Source: Corallium rubrum (taxonomy: Eukaryota > Cnidaria > Anthozoa > Scleralcyonacea > Coralliidae). From it: a stretch of DNA of 64,000 nt. The first letter of the stretch is position 1, and each line of letters opens with the position of its first letter. The position numbers and the translations under genes are program-made. The notes beneath the pieces were generated by a model, which searched no databases, was not told the origin of the DNA, and worked only from the letters and a program-made list of their open reading frames with translations. Location of the stretch: NCBI GenBank assembly GCA_964035015.1, contig OZ036004.1:13028427-13092426 (forward strand), in the 5' to 3' direction. This document shows, one piece after another, positions 22,009-33,448 of this stretch.

Positions 22009-23262
22009 GAAATAGATTTCGAAAACCGGTAACGTCGTTGGAGTGCGAAAAGTTCAAACAAAGTTGGACTTCGGAAGCTAGTCGAAAGAAGTGGCGTTGG
22101 GTGTTGAAAACATTTGAAGAGTGGCGGACCGAAAGAAATCATGGTGTGACTAATCTCACCTGTAGTGGAGAACCAGTGATGAACGCAAGCTTAGAAGAAA
22201 TGTCTGTCGATGAATTGGATTATTTCCTGGCACGTTTCGTTGCAGAAGTGAGAAAAGTAGACGGGAAAGAGTATCCCGGCAAGACTATATATGAAATGTT
22301 AAGTAGCATTCAAACGTATTTACGCGTGGAATGTAAGCGTAATGTGACTTTAATTGATAAGACAAGTTGTGTATTTAGAGAGTTAAATTCGGCGTTAAAT
22401 TTTGTATTGAAAGAAAGAGCAGGGCAAGGATTAGGCGTAGAGGTCGCACAAGCTAATTTTATATCGGAAGAGCAAGAAAATTATTTGTGGGAGCACGGTT
22501 TCTTAGGAAGCAGCGGGGCAAGTTTGCTTAGAGATACGTTAGTTTATGTGTTCGGTATACAATTTGCGCTTAGGGCTGGTCAAGAGCATAGAAATTTGAG
22601 AAGTAAAAACTCGCAACTATCCCTACAAGTTGACGAATTTGGGTCTGAATATTTGCAGTATACGGAAGATGTCAGCAAGACGAATAACGGGGGGTTAGCC
22701 CATTTGCGTATCAAAAGAAAAGTTGTTCGGGCATATAAGAATTTAGAAAATCCCCTTCGTTGTCCAGTTGAGCTTTATAAGAAATATTTATCTCATGTTC
22801 CAAAGGAAATCAGCGATAACGCGTTCTATTTGCGAGCTTTGGCAAAGCCAAATGGTGATATTTGGTATTACAAAAAAGCTGTGGGTAGGGAAACGTTAGG
22901 AAATGTGGTGAAAAATATTATGAAGAATGCCGGGTTTGAAGGGCATTTTACAAATCACTCTCTTCGGCGTAGTTGCGCTACAAGATTGTACAATGCGGGA
23001 ATATCAGAATAAGTTATTCAGGAGACGACTGGTCACCGGTCATCTGATGGGGTTAAGGCGTATAAATGTACTTCGACGTCAATTAAAAGAAAAGCGAGTG
23101 AGATATTACAAGGTTCCGATTTACGTAAGGTTGAAGTGAATACGGAAGGTGAAAAGAAAATATGTTTAAAGAAAAATACTGAAAATGACGTGTCTGACTT
23201 ATGTTGTGATCAATCGCTTGTAATTAATACAGGCTGCACTAAGATCGTTGTGTCGTATAAAT
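22009..23262 (+). pseudogene. Crypton-type tyrosine recombinase (DUF3504-like), one in-frame stop
   Basis: Exon 2 encodes an N-terminal SAM-like region (CEKFKQSW, WVLKTFEEWRTERN) and a catalytic domain. Visible catalytic marks are the first arginine in ALRAGQEHRNL (about 22570), NHSLRRSC (HxxR, about 22950), GHRS (23031-23042) and a tyrosine in KAYKCTS (codon 23061-23063). This set (R, HxxR, H, Y) is that of tyrosine recombinases, and the wording matches ZMYM/QRICH1-type DUF3504 domains derived from Cryptons. A TAA at 23010-23012 interrupts the frame just before the last two catalytic motifs; downstream the frame stays open to 23262. The stop would remove the nucleophile, so this copy is probably inactive unless the stop is a sequencing error. 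Confidence 0.7.
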
Positions 23263-23713
23263 GAATGCTTTAAAAATGGTGACTGCCGATATGATGTTAT
23301 TTAGTGCAGATGTTGTGTAATTATATATTTATAATATAAAATATGTCCTGTTTATGGAATTGGGTTCTTATTTTGTTTTGTACAATCGCATAATTTTTTA
23401 TATTGGTAAAATCAAGAGTAAGCTTGTAGATTCATCTAATAATTATGAGGAAGACTGTTTTTAGCTTGTTTTTTTTACTGCTGGGTGCAATATTTTTAAT
23501 ATTGCAGTGTGCTAGCAGCAATATTTTTAATATTGCAGTGTGCTGGCTGCAATATTTTTAAAATTGCAGTGTGCCAGTTTAGTACGTTTATAATTACCCC
23601 TGATAATTTCCCCGCTACCAAAAAGGACCGTCGCCGTTTTCCTAAAACAGCCTGAAATCGTTGATATAATGCAGACAGAGAACAATGGAATTTGACGCGG
23701 GTCAGTAATTATA

Positions 23714-24873
23714 TAGGTATCACATTCAAGAATCAAGAGTGCAGTCTCAGTAACCGCTGCTCGTCGCAAAGACAGGTATAGACGAACGATTTCAATTTGA
23801 TTTTTAAACCTTCAAGTTGGTTTTGGTGTTCTTCGTCTTCAAGGTAAGAGTTGTGTTGAATCTTACGTTACTATGTTGTTCAGCGTTTCTTTATTGTTTT
23901 ACCAGGCAAAGGTGTCTAGTTATGCGCTTATCCTTATCTTTAGCTTTATGCTAAATTACATTCAGGCAAAAAACGTTTATAACTTGCCTACTGGACATGC
24001 TTTCTAGTATATTTGTGCGCATCTCTTCGTTTTACTTAAGCCCTTTGCCAACTATTCAGTAGACTTTTTGCCCGGCACAAGCTACATAGAGAAGTTCGAA
24101 GTTGGGCTATATTATTATATTGCCTGTATGGTTATACATAAATTATGATAACATATTTTTGTGCCCGTGATTCCGATTTTTGTTTACTTCGCATGCGTAT
24201 TGGACGTTTGTGGCGCGACCTAGCGGGATTTTCCTTGCTCGTCACTGAATTAAATTCGTCGCATAAAACGAATTCGAGTTTACGTCGACTTGTCGACGAA
24301 GCTAACTATGAATTAAATTCGTCTGAATGAAATGCGACGTATGAACCAGGCCTAATCCTTGGCTTAATACAGTTTACACTGATATGAAACTAAGAGTCAA
24401 ATATCTACATTTGGTCTGTACTCATCACGCGTTTCGGTTATAATTGTTCGCACCTCTCCGCTTCTGAAAATAATTGCTATTTTCACCAAGTAAATAGTTA
24501 TCTGCTCTATATATATGAAGTCACAAGTTACTGGAGTAAGTTCGTATGAGGCTATTATAGTGTCGTCAAACTAAAGATCGCGACGATCAAGTTAGGATAC
24601 AAATGACCGCCAATATCTGGTCGTCTGATATCCCAGTTACAGTACGTAATTTTGGTGTTTGATTGCACACTTATGGGGCTACGAGATTGAACGCTTAAAC
24701 GCCACAAAATATTCCTTATCGTATAATACCACGCGGTGGCGCATTAGGTTTGAATGTTTCACCCGAAGTGCATGTTGTTATAATAAACACATCCTTCCGA
24801 CTTTTTGGGAAATCACCTTTTGATAATTATCTCTGTTAATTCCCACAATTCTGCTTCTAGTGTTATGAACTAC
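23714..24873. other. No gene seen
   Basis: Intergenic, AT-rich. A short self-complementary region around 24245-24330 (AATTAAATTCGTC words) may be a repeat. No coding feature. Confidence 0.35.
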
Positions 24874-25034
24874 GAGCGTTTTCATCTTACGTCGCGGCGG
24901 CCATATTGGTGTGCCAGAGCAGTGGGATGGCGGCCGTGTTGGTGTACGGTGTGGGAATTGGCTCTTTCTTGTTCAAATATTTCGTATTGTTTCACCACCC
25001 CAGTGGGCCACTGATCGCGTGAGAGCAAACGCTC
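24874..25034. mobile_element. MITE copy 2 carrying CArG/YY1 motifs
   Basis: Diverged relative of 5356-5525: GAGCGTTTTCA at the left is mirrored by GAGAGCAAACGCTC at the right. It keeps GGCGGCCATATTGGTGT once; the second box has changed to GGCGGCCGTGTTGG and the CRE to TTACGTCG. Shared interior: TCAAATATTTCGTATTGTTT. Confidence 0.65.
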
Positions 25035-26379
25035 TATACTATCCGTCCAGCATTGCTCAGCCATTTGGTGTTGCAGGCGTATGGCAATTTGCAAGCGATG
25101 TAATTTTAAAGCTTGCACCGTATTGTTAAACCTTGCGATCTAATCTGTATTTTGCACGCAATGTTTTACACTTTTTGGTATGTCCGGTTACTGATAGGAT
25201 TACTCGCCTGTGGGTCAGGGCGGCTTTTCTGTACTGCCACAGTTGTTGGTGTGCAGGATATTTGAGATAAATTAGATTATTAAGATTCAAGAGATTACAA
25301 CAGCGGCGACGTGACGCCATCAACAATTTTAAAGTAAGCCATTTTGCCGCAGTTGTCTTATTACAATACAGGTTGGCATTTCTGTAGATCATTGCCAGGC
25401 AGAAACTGGTAAGAATACGGGAGCGGCCCTCAAACACTTTTCGATTTCAATTAGCACTCTAGGACTGACTAGCCAAGACGGTTGCACGATATGACTATTA
25501 ATTTTATGCTTATTAAAGGAAAAAAGCGGCCATGCTATTCTATACTACGGAAGTTTGAAGGTGTTTGTTTTCTCTCAAGGCGGTAGGGCAAAAGCAATCT
25601 ATGATCCAACTGTTTTATTATACAATAACCGCTCTCTGTTTTTCGCGTCATTTGAACTTATTTAGTTCTTAATAAATTCAATCTAGATTTTACAGGAATT
25701 TTAATGTCTTAATAAATTCAATCTAGATTTTACAGGAAATTTTACTATCATATACTTTTGTCTCAATAATAAATAGGGATTTAAGATCATCTACGACGTC
25801 AACTCAACGACGATGTCCTTTAAACAAAATAATTATTTTTGTAAAACAAAGAGACTGAATAATTGTGAGTCCTAATGTCCCTAATTCGCCGTAGCCTGTT
25901 GTTCTCGTTCCTCACTTTACGGTGCGGTATCGTTCCAGCACTTGTTGGCCGTTAGCTTTATGGCGTTTGTCCTCAACTGAGGTTTACTTATTAACAGATT
26001 TTGGCCACCCAAGGGCCGGCGACGTTGCGACATTAGCTGTCTGCCATGCTTGTCTCTGCAAAGTAAAATTTATATTCCTTCACGTTTCTCTCAATCTACT
26101 AAAAGTTTTGCTTTACTATCATCATTATTATTACTACTACTACTACTACTACTATCATTCAGTTACTATTATTTGATTATTGTTATTATTATTGTTGTTA
26201 TTATTATCATAAATTTATTACTGTAAAGGTAACTACATATCTTTTGTCTTTGCGCATTCAACGAGGCATAATTGTTTGTTATTCATGAAGCTTACATGTT
26301 GTTATTCAGGCTTCATTGCAAGTTTTGACTAAGGCTTTGCCCTCTCCTTGTTGTGATGACTTTGCTACCACGGCATTAA
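25035..26379. other. No gene seen
   Basis: No recognised ORF. Contains a tandem duplication at 25667-25746 and a short ACT/TTA microsatellite patch at about 26110-26215. Confidence 0.4.
25667..25746. repeat. 40-bp tandem duplication
   Basis: TCTTAATAAATTCAATCTAG followed by ATTTTACAGGAA occurs at 25667 and again at 25707. Confidence 0.9.
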
Positions 26380-26602
26380 CCCTGTATAGTCCATTGGCCA
26401 CTTTAAGAATTTTATTCTGGCTAACGCCACACGATTTTATTCAGCATATGGGAGGGTCTTGGGCTATAAGAGGTTGAACAACAATGTCGCGCTTTCTCCT
26501 TGGCCCTGTGTAGTCCATTGGCCACTTTAAGAGTTTTGTTCTGGCTGACGCCAAACGATTTTATTCAGCATATGGGAAGGTCTTGGGCTGGAAGGGGTTA
26601 AT
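26380..26602. repeat. Two direct copies of a 97-bp unit
   Basis: CCCTGTATAGTCCATTGGCC begins the first copy (26380) and a slightly changed version the second (26504). Both run through GATTTTATTCAGCATATGGG to GGTCTTGGGCT. Separated by about 25 bp. Confidence 0.85.
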
Positions 26603-26839
26603 TAATTATGGAAAAGCAATCCTTTGTCTTCGACAAAGAAATCCTTTGTCTTCTTCTAAATTTCCCGCTTGCATATATTTTCCTTCATCAACATGCACGG
26701 GAAAATTAGATGAAACTTCTCTGATCAACCGTGTAAATTTCCTGTCGGTAAGATTCTCAAAGTTTTCCGGCCCGAGGCCTTTTACAAATCTTCCCGGGGC
26801 AATGGGGAAATTTAATCGATAATTTCCATCAAGTCATGT

Positions 26840-26842
<3 letters not shown>

Positions 26843-26895
<53 letters not shown>

Positions 26896-27019
26896 CAATC
26901 TACAGACACGTGTTTTGCTGTACTACAGCTCATCAGTGGAACAATCTGAATGAATTTCATCAATTACTTATACACATGCGATCGTCGGTGACAACCGCAT
27001 GTGGGACAGCACCGGTGAA

Positions 27020-27073
<54 letters not shown>
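26843..27073. repeat. Two (TA)n arrays flanking a hammerhead-like segment
   Basis: TA arrays at about 26843-26891 and 27018-27073 enclose about 125 bp that holds a hammerhead-like motif (26912-26936). The arrangement recurs near other Penelope-like remains in the window. Confidence 0.8.
26912..26936 (-). ncRNA. Hammerhead-ribozyme-like core
   Basis: The minus strand reads CTGATGA, a 5-bp stem (GCTGT/ACAGC) with a 3-base loop, then AAAAC in place of GAAAC. Stem II is well formed. The G-to-A change in the GAAA box would be expected to weaken or abolish cleavage. Confidence 0.5.
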
Positions 27074-27074
<1 letters not shown>

Positions 27075-27169
27075 GGATAAAACAGTCGTTTACAATAGAC
27101 AAGAGAGTGCTCGGTACCTTTGGAGGTAAGGCAAGATAGATTTTTAAAAAATAAACGTTGCTACTCCGA

Positions 27170-27194
27170 GTTTCGCGCGTTAAGCGATCATCAG
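27170..27194 (-). ncRNA. Hammerhead-ribozyme-like core
   Basis: The minus strand reads an intact CTGATGA box, a short stem (CGC/GCG) and an intact GAAAC box. It is the best of the hammerhead-like motifs here by core sequence, although stem II is only about 3 bp. It closely resembles the motif downstream of the Penelope-like ORF at 3037-3330. Confidence 0.55.
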
Positions 27195-27205
27195 GCAACT
27201 GAAAA

Positions 27206-27695
27206 AGTTTCACTTTAGTTTCTGGTTATATTGTGTGACACGCGTGAGATCGCACACAGCACAAAAAGAACAATACTCTTACGTATTCTGGTGTCTATAC
27301 TCTTCGGAATAAAACACATATTCGTAACGGTATTCCGGCAATTAGGAATATTGATTAGAATACACGTAATATTCCGCCGTATATCCAGTGCGAATATCGT
27401 ATAAATATATGACACGTATTAACCCATTTTTCGAGCCTGAATACTTCAGAAATATTGAAGAGGCCCTCATGCACAACTTTTGCAGATGACATATATAATA
27501 TTTGTCCCGAAGTCTTAATAGGAGTTGACGCAGTGCGCGGAAAATCTCGACTTCTATACTCGTTCAATTTTACTGTATAGTCAATAATTTCATATCTGAC
27601 TTATAATCAGATTGAGTATGGTTTAATGCCAAAGATATTACCTGTCATACAATTTTGCAGTTAACAACTTTCCTCTCCTGCATCTTGGTAAATGG
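27206..27695. other. No gene seen
   Basis: AT-rich; short minus-strand ORFs without recognisable features. Confidence 0.4.
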
Positions 27696-27702
27696 GATAG
27701 AT

Positions 27703-27993
27703 CATAGTCAATCGAGATATGGTCTGGAAACTCAGCTAAAGTCTTCGATCTATCTTTTTGTTCGCCTTTATGCATTTTTGTGCACGGTCACTGAACACAT
27801 TGTATTTTAGTATAATGAACGAATTGTCCCATAGCAACGTTTCAGTTCAATCACTCAACCGTGCTATTTAAATATTAATCAACCTAAAACAAAGGATGTG
27901 CACGGTGTAAGGTACGGTTCAACATAAAATCACAGCTCATTATAGGCGCTTTGAAGTTTGCCGAGTTTCCAGACCATATCTCGATTGACTATG
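27703..27993. mobile_element. MITE family A, copy 2 (7-bp target duplication)
   Basis: Same ends (CATAGTCAATCGAG) and over 90% similar interior to 10230-10526 by eye, including GTGCACGGTGTAAGGTACGG. Flanked by GATAGAT at 27696-27702 and 27994-28000. This copy lacks a repeated GTGCACG word present in copy 1. Confidence 0.85.
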
Positions 27994-28000
27994 GATAGAT

Positions 28001-28771
28001 CTTAGCATGTACAGTACATCAGGTCTTTCAATAAAAAACATCTACACGAGGGGTGTTTGTTTCTGAGTGGTTACATAATTAATGTATATACATACATTAA
28101 TTAATACCTGATTAAGACTGGCCAGCTTCGATTCTTGTTAGGTGCAGGCATAAATTGATTAATAAAAAAATTCACCTGGGCTGCATTTCACCTGGGCCGA
28201 CGTCAATTTCATTTGAATTCTTATCAATTTCGTTTACTGTCTTAGCTTTTGTATATTTTCAATAGAATTTAAAAAACCCTGAACATGACGTCAATGGCGG
28301 AAAATGACGTACTCTGCACTTATTAAAAGGGTCTATGGGATATATTTTGAAATTCTTTGATGCGAATTCACTAGTCCAGCGATGCATGCATGTGTCTAAA
28401 CTTACTTTTTTAGCACATGTATGAACACAAATGTGAACAATGCAGTAGACAAATTATTATTATTACGTACAAATGTTGAATTAACTGTGAGACAATGACG
28501 AAGTCCCAAGTCTACGGGATGAAAGTTCAGTTAAAAAAGTTAAAAACAGTAATTTGAAATAGGTCTTGCGGATAGAAATGACGTTTGCTTATTTTAATAT
28601 ATAATAGAATATTAGAATATTTAATTATTTTCTATTGGAGAACTTAGAACGCTTTTGAATTAATTAATTTTTTTTCATTGTCAATTTTATTTTCTGGGAT
28701 TTGAGCACTTATGATAGTATAAACAGCAATTCTTCAGCTAATTTTAATTTTTAAACATTGTATAATTAACA
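28001..28771. other. No gene seen
   Basis: AT-rich intergenic DNA. Confidence 0.4.
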
Positions 28772-28841
28772 ATTAGACAACGAGCCCGAGTTTTCTATGA
28801 TCGAGATCTCGCCCATAGAAAACGAGGGCGAGCTGTCCAAT
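28772..28841. repeat. Hairpin next to an inverted-repeat element
   Basis: TTAGACAACGAGCCCGAG and TTTTCTATG are mirrored by CATAGAAAACGAGGGCGAG and GTCCAA around a GATC-containing loop. Confidence 0.55.
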
Positions 28842-29128
28842 CATAGATAATTGATGGGGAACTGGATAGGAAACTTACGAAACCAGAAACGATGTTTGCA
28901 CAACTTGCTATGGCAATTATTCACTTATAAGGGGCTAATACACCTAACTGGTGGTCCCACATGGCCAACATCAGACACTGCTGAACTTACGTGATATTAC
29001 ACTATTGTTAATTTCAGCAATAGCTGATCCTAACTGCTTATAAGTGTATAATTACCATAGCAAGTTGTGCAAACGTCGTTTCCGGTTTTGTAAGTTTCCT
29101 ATCCAGTTCCTCTTCCATTATCTATGAT
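28840..29128. mobile_element. Non-autonomous element with about 90-bp inverted arms
   Basis: ATCATAGATAAT, ACTGGATAGGAAACTTAC and GTTTGCACAACTTGCTATGG on the left are all mirrored on the right, with a unique centre of about 100 bp. No target duplication was assigned. Confidence 0.75.
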
Positions 29129-30472
29129 CTAATTGTTTTAGTATAAATTTACTAACAAAAGTTAAATTAAAGTCTCGACCATAACGTATTCTTTGAGCTC
29201 GTTTAATACATTTTTAACTGCCAACAACAAACGTCCAACAGTCATTTCGGATATCTCCTTGGTCCACTCCCGTAAGTAACTGATGGAAAAGTAAAGTTTT
29301 CTTGCATAATTTAGAATGGCTTTTCATGTACAATATTGAAACAATATATATCCACTCATTTGATTTGTGAAAGTGACAAAAAGTTGAAAGAAACACTCAA
29401 TTTAGCATATAGTTTACATCACGAAATCTTGACAACAGCAAGCGTAATTTTGAAATGTGTTTTGTTTGCAGTTATTTTGTTTTAAACGAACACAGATAAA
29501 CAATTTAACGATCTACCATTAATAATTTCCATTCTAACCATTTTCTATCCGTTTCTGTTTTCTGTAGAACTTATTGCTTTGCCTAAATGTTCAATTTCTT
29601 CTTTCATTTGCCCACTCCGTTATAATTTCGGCGCCATTGTTGCTTAACAGAAGAACCGCTGGATCTAATGATCATTGCTCGTGTAGTCGTGGTATACTAC
29701 GCATTTGGTCATTGATCAATTTCGTTAAAAGAAGGCTTTTCATTGGCTTATCGCCAGAGGTTGCTATCAGCGGATAGAAACTCCTGCGATAGCCAATGAA
29801 ATTCAAGAATTTGTGATAGAAACTTGTAAATTTATAGTAATTATTTTTATAAACTGGTGTATATATTTAGAATCCATCAATAAAGAATATTGAACTAACA
29901 TCAATTATTACAGTACTTAACTTATTAATTAAATGTGATCATGCATGGGTTTCGATATTTGAAATGGGACAAAAAATGGGTGAAATTCTTGAAAAATGTA
30001 AATCTATTGTTATCCAGTAACTTTTAATATGACCTAATTAGTTCCGTGATTATTTAAATATTAAAATATGTAGATTCGATCCCATTCTCTCTTTTTTGCC
30101 CCTTATCCCGCAAGCTCAAGGAACACCCGTCACACATCGCGAAATATTCAAACCATATACTAACATATTCCCTAAAATATCATTTACAAATATTTTTTTG
30201 TATTCTGAGGTATTCTGAATACAAAAAGAAGAATACCTAAGAATTTGTTTGAATATCACGAGTATTTCGCGTAGTATTCTGACATACAGTGTATAGACAT
30301 CACAATATCCGCCTTTTCATGCAGTGCAGCACACGTGACCGCACGCGCGAAATTGCGTGAGATGAGTTCGAGAGCCTGTTCCCGGATGTACTTCTCTGTT
30401 CCTAGGGAGGCGGACGTTCGTAGCGTAAAATTTATTTTCATGCCCTGACTCGATTCCAGTCGTCTCTTGTGT
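29129..30472. other. No gene seen
   Basis: AT-rich; a small inverted repeat near 29737-29800 (CATTGGCTTATCG / CGATAGCCAATG). No coding feature. Confidence 0.4.
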
Positions 30473-30909
30473 CTTTCGTTAGAGAGAATTTATTAAAAAT
30501 AGGGGAGTAGAAAAAAACACGTTGGCATAAATGATGTGCAGTAGGGGTCAGGGGAGTGAAATTCGATAAACTCCAGCATAATGTGCGTGATTCAAGCGCA
30601 AGGTAAAACGCGAGAGAAAGGGGAAATTAATTTACAAGGCGCGCTCTTCTCTCCCTTTCTCTTCTCTCCCCGCGCGCTTCCATTTCTCGCTTTCTTCATA
30701 TCTGCAGCCCCGCGCGCCTTGTAACTTAATTTCCCCATTGCGATCTCCTGCGTCTTAATTTTTCTATAGTTTTCCCGCGCTTGAATCACGTACATTACAC
30801 GCATATTACGCTGGAGTTTTTCGAATTTCACTCCCATGACCCATGCTGTACATCATTTACGCCACCGTTTTTTACTTCCCTATTTTAAATAAATTCTCTC
30901 TAACGAAAG
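30473..30909. mobile_element. Non-autonomous element with about 130-bp inverted arms
   Basis: CTTTCGTTAGAGAGAATTTA at the left is mirrored at the right end, and the inner arm ends at GATTCAAGCGC / GCGCTTGAATC. The centre is rich in CGCGC and TCTC. It abuts a Penelope-like fragment, and AATTCTCTCTAACG is repeated directly just outside the right end. Confidence 0.75.
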
Positions 30910-30910
30910 T

Positions 30911-31137
30911 TTTAAATAAATTCTCTCTAACGGAAGACACAAGAGACGACTTTCCTGCCGGCATTTCTTTACTAGCTCTGATCGTTTCTTGATCAAGTTC
31001 GCCTTGTTAGCTTTCAAGCTGTAAGGGGCGGTGGGTTTCAAAATAGACCAATTTACTGTGAACGGTTTCCCTTTTGATTTTATGTCCCAAACGTACTTCG
31101 ATAGTTCAGTTTCGTTAATTCTTGTATTTCTCGTCAT
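30911..31137 (-). pseudogene. Penelope-like element C-terminal fragment (second)
   Basis: The minus-strand frame from 31137 reads TELSKYVWDIK, VNWSILKPTAPY, LIKKRSELVKKCRQ, the same tail pattern as 3037-3330 but without the CxLC segment, which appears deleted. The 3' side is broken by the neighbouring inverted-repeat element. Confidence 0.55.
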
Positions 31138-31362
31138 GGAAAGAGTTCTGGTGGTTGTTAAAGCATTGCTTGAAGTTGTTTTTTTTGTTGTTTTTTTTTA
31201 TTAGATTCGCCATTATAGTGTTGTAGTATATACATGCATTACAAAATGAATTCAAAATATAACGGCATGGTCACCGCAACAGCAGTAAGCCAATTACTGC
31301 GGGCCCAATAATAAACTAAACTAAACTAAATAAACTAGTAAATAGATATACTAACTACAAAG

Positions 31363-31569
31363 TCAAATCTTAGCTACAATTAATAACAGCAAAATACTAA
31401 TTAAACTAAATCTGTTAATAACAACAAAAAATAGGATACCTAAGGCTATACGGGAACAGTTACATTTTAAGCAGATTGTTTTAAATGTACGAGGGTTTTC
31501 ACAGTGATAAGTAGTTTCCAAAGATGAGAAATAATAATTAAGCATAACGGATTTAAACAAAGGAAGGTT
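31363..31569 (-). pseudogene. LINE C-terminal segment
   Basis: The minus-strand frame reads LFKSVMLNYYF, then ENPRTFKTICLKCN and CSR. This CR1/L2-type terminus (PRTFKTxCxKCN) continues directly from NLAMD at the end of the piece at 39391, once the inserted element is ignored. Confidence 0.7.
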
Positions 31570-31579
31570 GTCCCCTTAC

Positions 31580-32145
31580 GAAAATTTCATATGTCATTTT
31601 ACATATGAAGTTGGAATTTCATATATGAAATGAACTATTTCATATGTGAAATGACGAATTTCATATGTGGAAAACAATTCCACATATGAAATGCTATATT
31701 TCATATGTTAAATGAATAATTTCACATATGAATTTTGTTCATTTCATATGTGATAACAATTTTCACATATGAAATAAAAAAATTTCATATATGAGAAATT
31801 GTTCACATATGAAATAAAAAAAATCACATGTGAAAGTTAAGTTTCATATGTGGGGAAAAATCACATATGAAATAAATCACTTTGTAATTAATGTGACAAC
31901 AATTTTCACATATGAAATAAAAAATTTCATATATGAAATAAAAAATTTCACATGTGAAAGTTAAGTTTCATATGTGGGGAGAAATCACATATGAAATAAA
32001 TCACTTCGTAATTAATGTGACAACAATTTTCACATATGAAATAATAAATTTCATATATGAAAAATTGTTCACATATGAAATAAAAAATTTCATATGTAAA
32101 AGTTAAGTTTCATATGTGGGAAAAAATCATGAAATAAATCACTTT
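31580..32145. repeat. CATATG palindrome array, left end
   Basis: Several dozen CATATG/CATGTG words in TTTCATATGTGAAA context. A larger unit of about 130 bp (GTTCACATATGAAATAAA through AAGTTTCATATGTGG to TCACTTTGTAATTA) repeats about three times between 31780 and 32150. Confidence 0.9.
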
Positions 32146-33412
32146 GTAATTATTACCAATTTATACTACTATGATAGCGACTGCTTTGCTGCAGTAAAAA
32201 ATAGTTACAAAAACAGGAAACTTGACTTTATTAAGCTAAAAACAGAAATATGCACATGTTTATTTATAAATTCTGTAACAGATCAGTATTTGCAATATTT
32301 GCTATATGGTTATCTAAAGATATATTCGACAATAGTTTCCTAGCTCACCCAAGTTTTAAATTTATGCAAGAAAATAAAATTGTATAATCAGACATTGATC
32401 GATAAGTTTTCGCTAACCTAGACTAAAACTTAACTATTCTTTGATACAGAATTACGATCTTGCGAATAACCATGCTCAAAATTGTAAATATATAATACAA
32501 GTACCTATTAATCTTAGGAAATAATCTAATCTCTATCAACAAGATTTGGAAGCTGACAACATATCTTGCCAGGGAGAGATGGACTGTTCTGAAAAACTAC
32601 ATATTTATGTTCAACTTGAATCAATTCAATCAATCTTAAAGTTGTTTCACATGATTCTACCACTGTTATGTACAGAGGCCCCCTCTAGCCAGTGTCGTAC
32701 CCAGCCCCCAGGCGCATGTAGCCACGATACCGCGCATGCTCCGCGCAGCGAGCGCGCATTGATACTTGGGATAGCGTCATGCCATTGCCATCCAGTGCGC
32801 CATGTTTGAAATTCACTTGTGATGGACTGATGGTGTTTTGAGATACAAGCTACATAAACCCTTGGAAATAAGACTTTTTATTTGCGAAGAGATCAGGAAG
32901 ACAGTCTTCACCGAAATAACATGTTCTTCTACGGAAAGATTTAACTAAAAGCCATGGAAATCGAGTTGAACCAAGAAAGTCCTAGAAGCTTCGCTCGCAC
33001 GAGGCTACCAGCAAGGTAAAGCTAATTCAGTAATCGTTTGTTTTCTATCGTCCTACAGTGGCTCTCGTTGTCAATTTCCTGTTTGATTGTCCAATACAAA
33101 CCATTTTATACTGATCGAAGTTAGTGTAGTTGAAGTCAATGTTTATTATTAAAGTCATCATCTTTTGTCGTCAACAATATTGGCTTTATAAAATCTCTTC
33201 TTGTCTTCACAATTTTACAGTAATAGTCAATTGTGGTTCCTAACAAACTCTCAAATCATTCTTTCTTTTTTTACCATTCTTTAGCCACCGTTGCTTTCAT
33301 GATAAGGATTATCTTATGTGAAACTAAAGCATTCAGATTTTGAGGTAAAAGTTATTTGTGATTATATGAAATATTAAATTGTTGGTATTAAACAGACTAA
33401 CAGTAAAGTATG

Positions 33413-33416
<4 letters not shown>
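32146..33416. other. Interior of the element; possible first exon only
   Basis: Mostly AT-rich. From 32670 the base composition rises (CCGCGCATGCTCCGCGCAGC at 32730) as in a promoter or CpG patch. It is followed by an ATG-led frame at 32954-33015 (MEIELNQESPRSFARTRLPA) ending at a consensus donor AAG/GTAAAG. Confidence 0.35.

Positions 33417-33448
<32 letters not shown>

Larger units (their letters stand above)
21449..23713 (+). mobile_element. Tyrosine-recombinase element with 64-bp terminal inverted repeats
   Basis: Bases 21449-21512 and 23650-23713 are exact reverse complements over 64 bp (TATAATTACTGACCCGCG at the outside, CGATTTCAGGC at the inside). The only gene inside is a Crypton-type tyrosine recombinase with one small intron. 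Three copies of a TTGCAGTGTGC motif with AATATTTTTAA lie near the right end (23490-23575). Cryptons as I know them lack terminal inverted repeats, so this pairing is unusual. A TA target duplication is possible but ambiguous. Confidence 0.7.

Noticed and set aside
31580-32145. CRISPR-like regular CATATG repeats
   Set aside because: The spacers are not unique and the repeats are short palindromes at element ends in a eukaryotic context.
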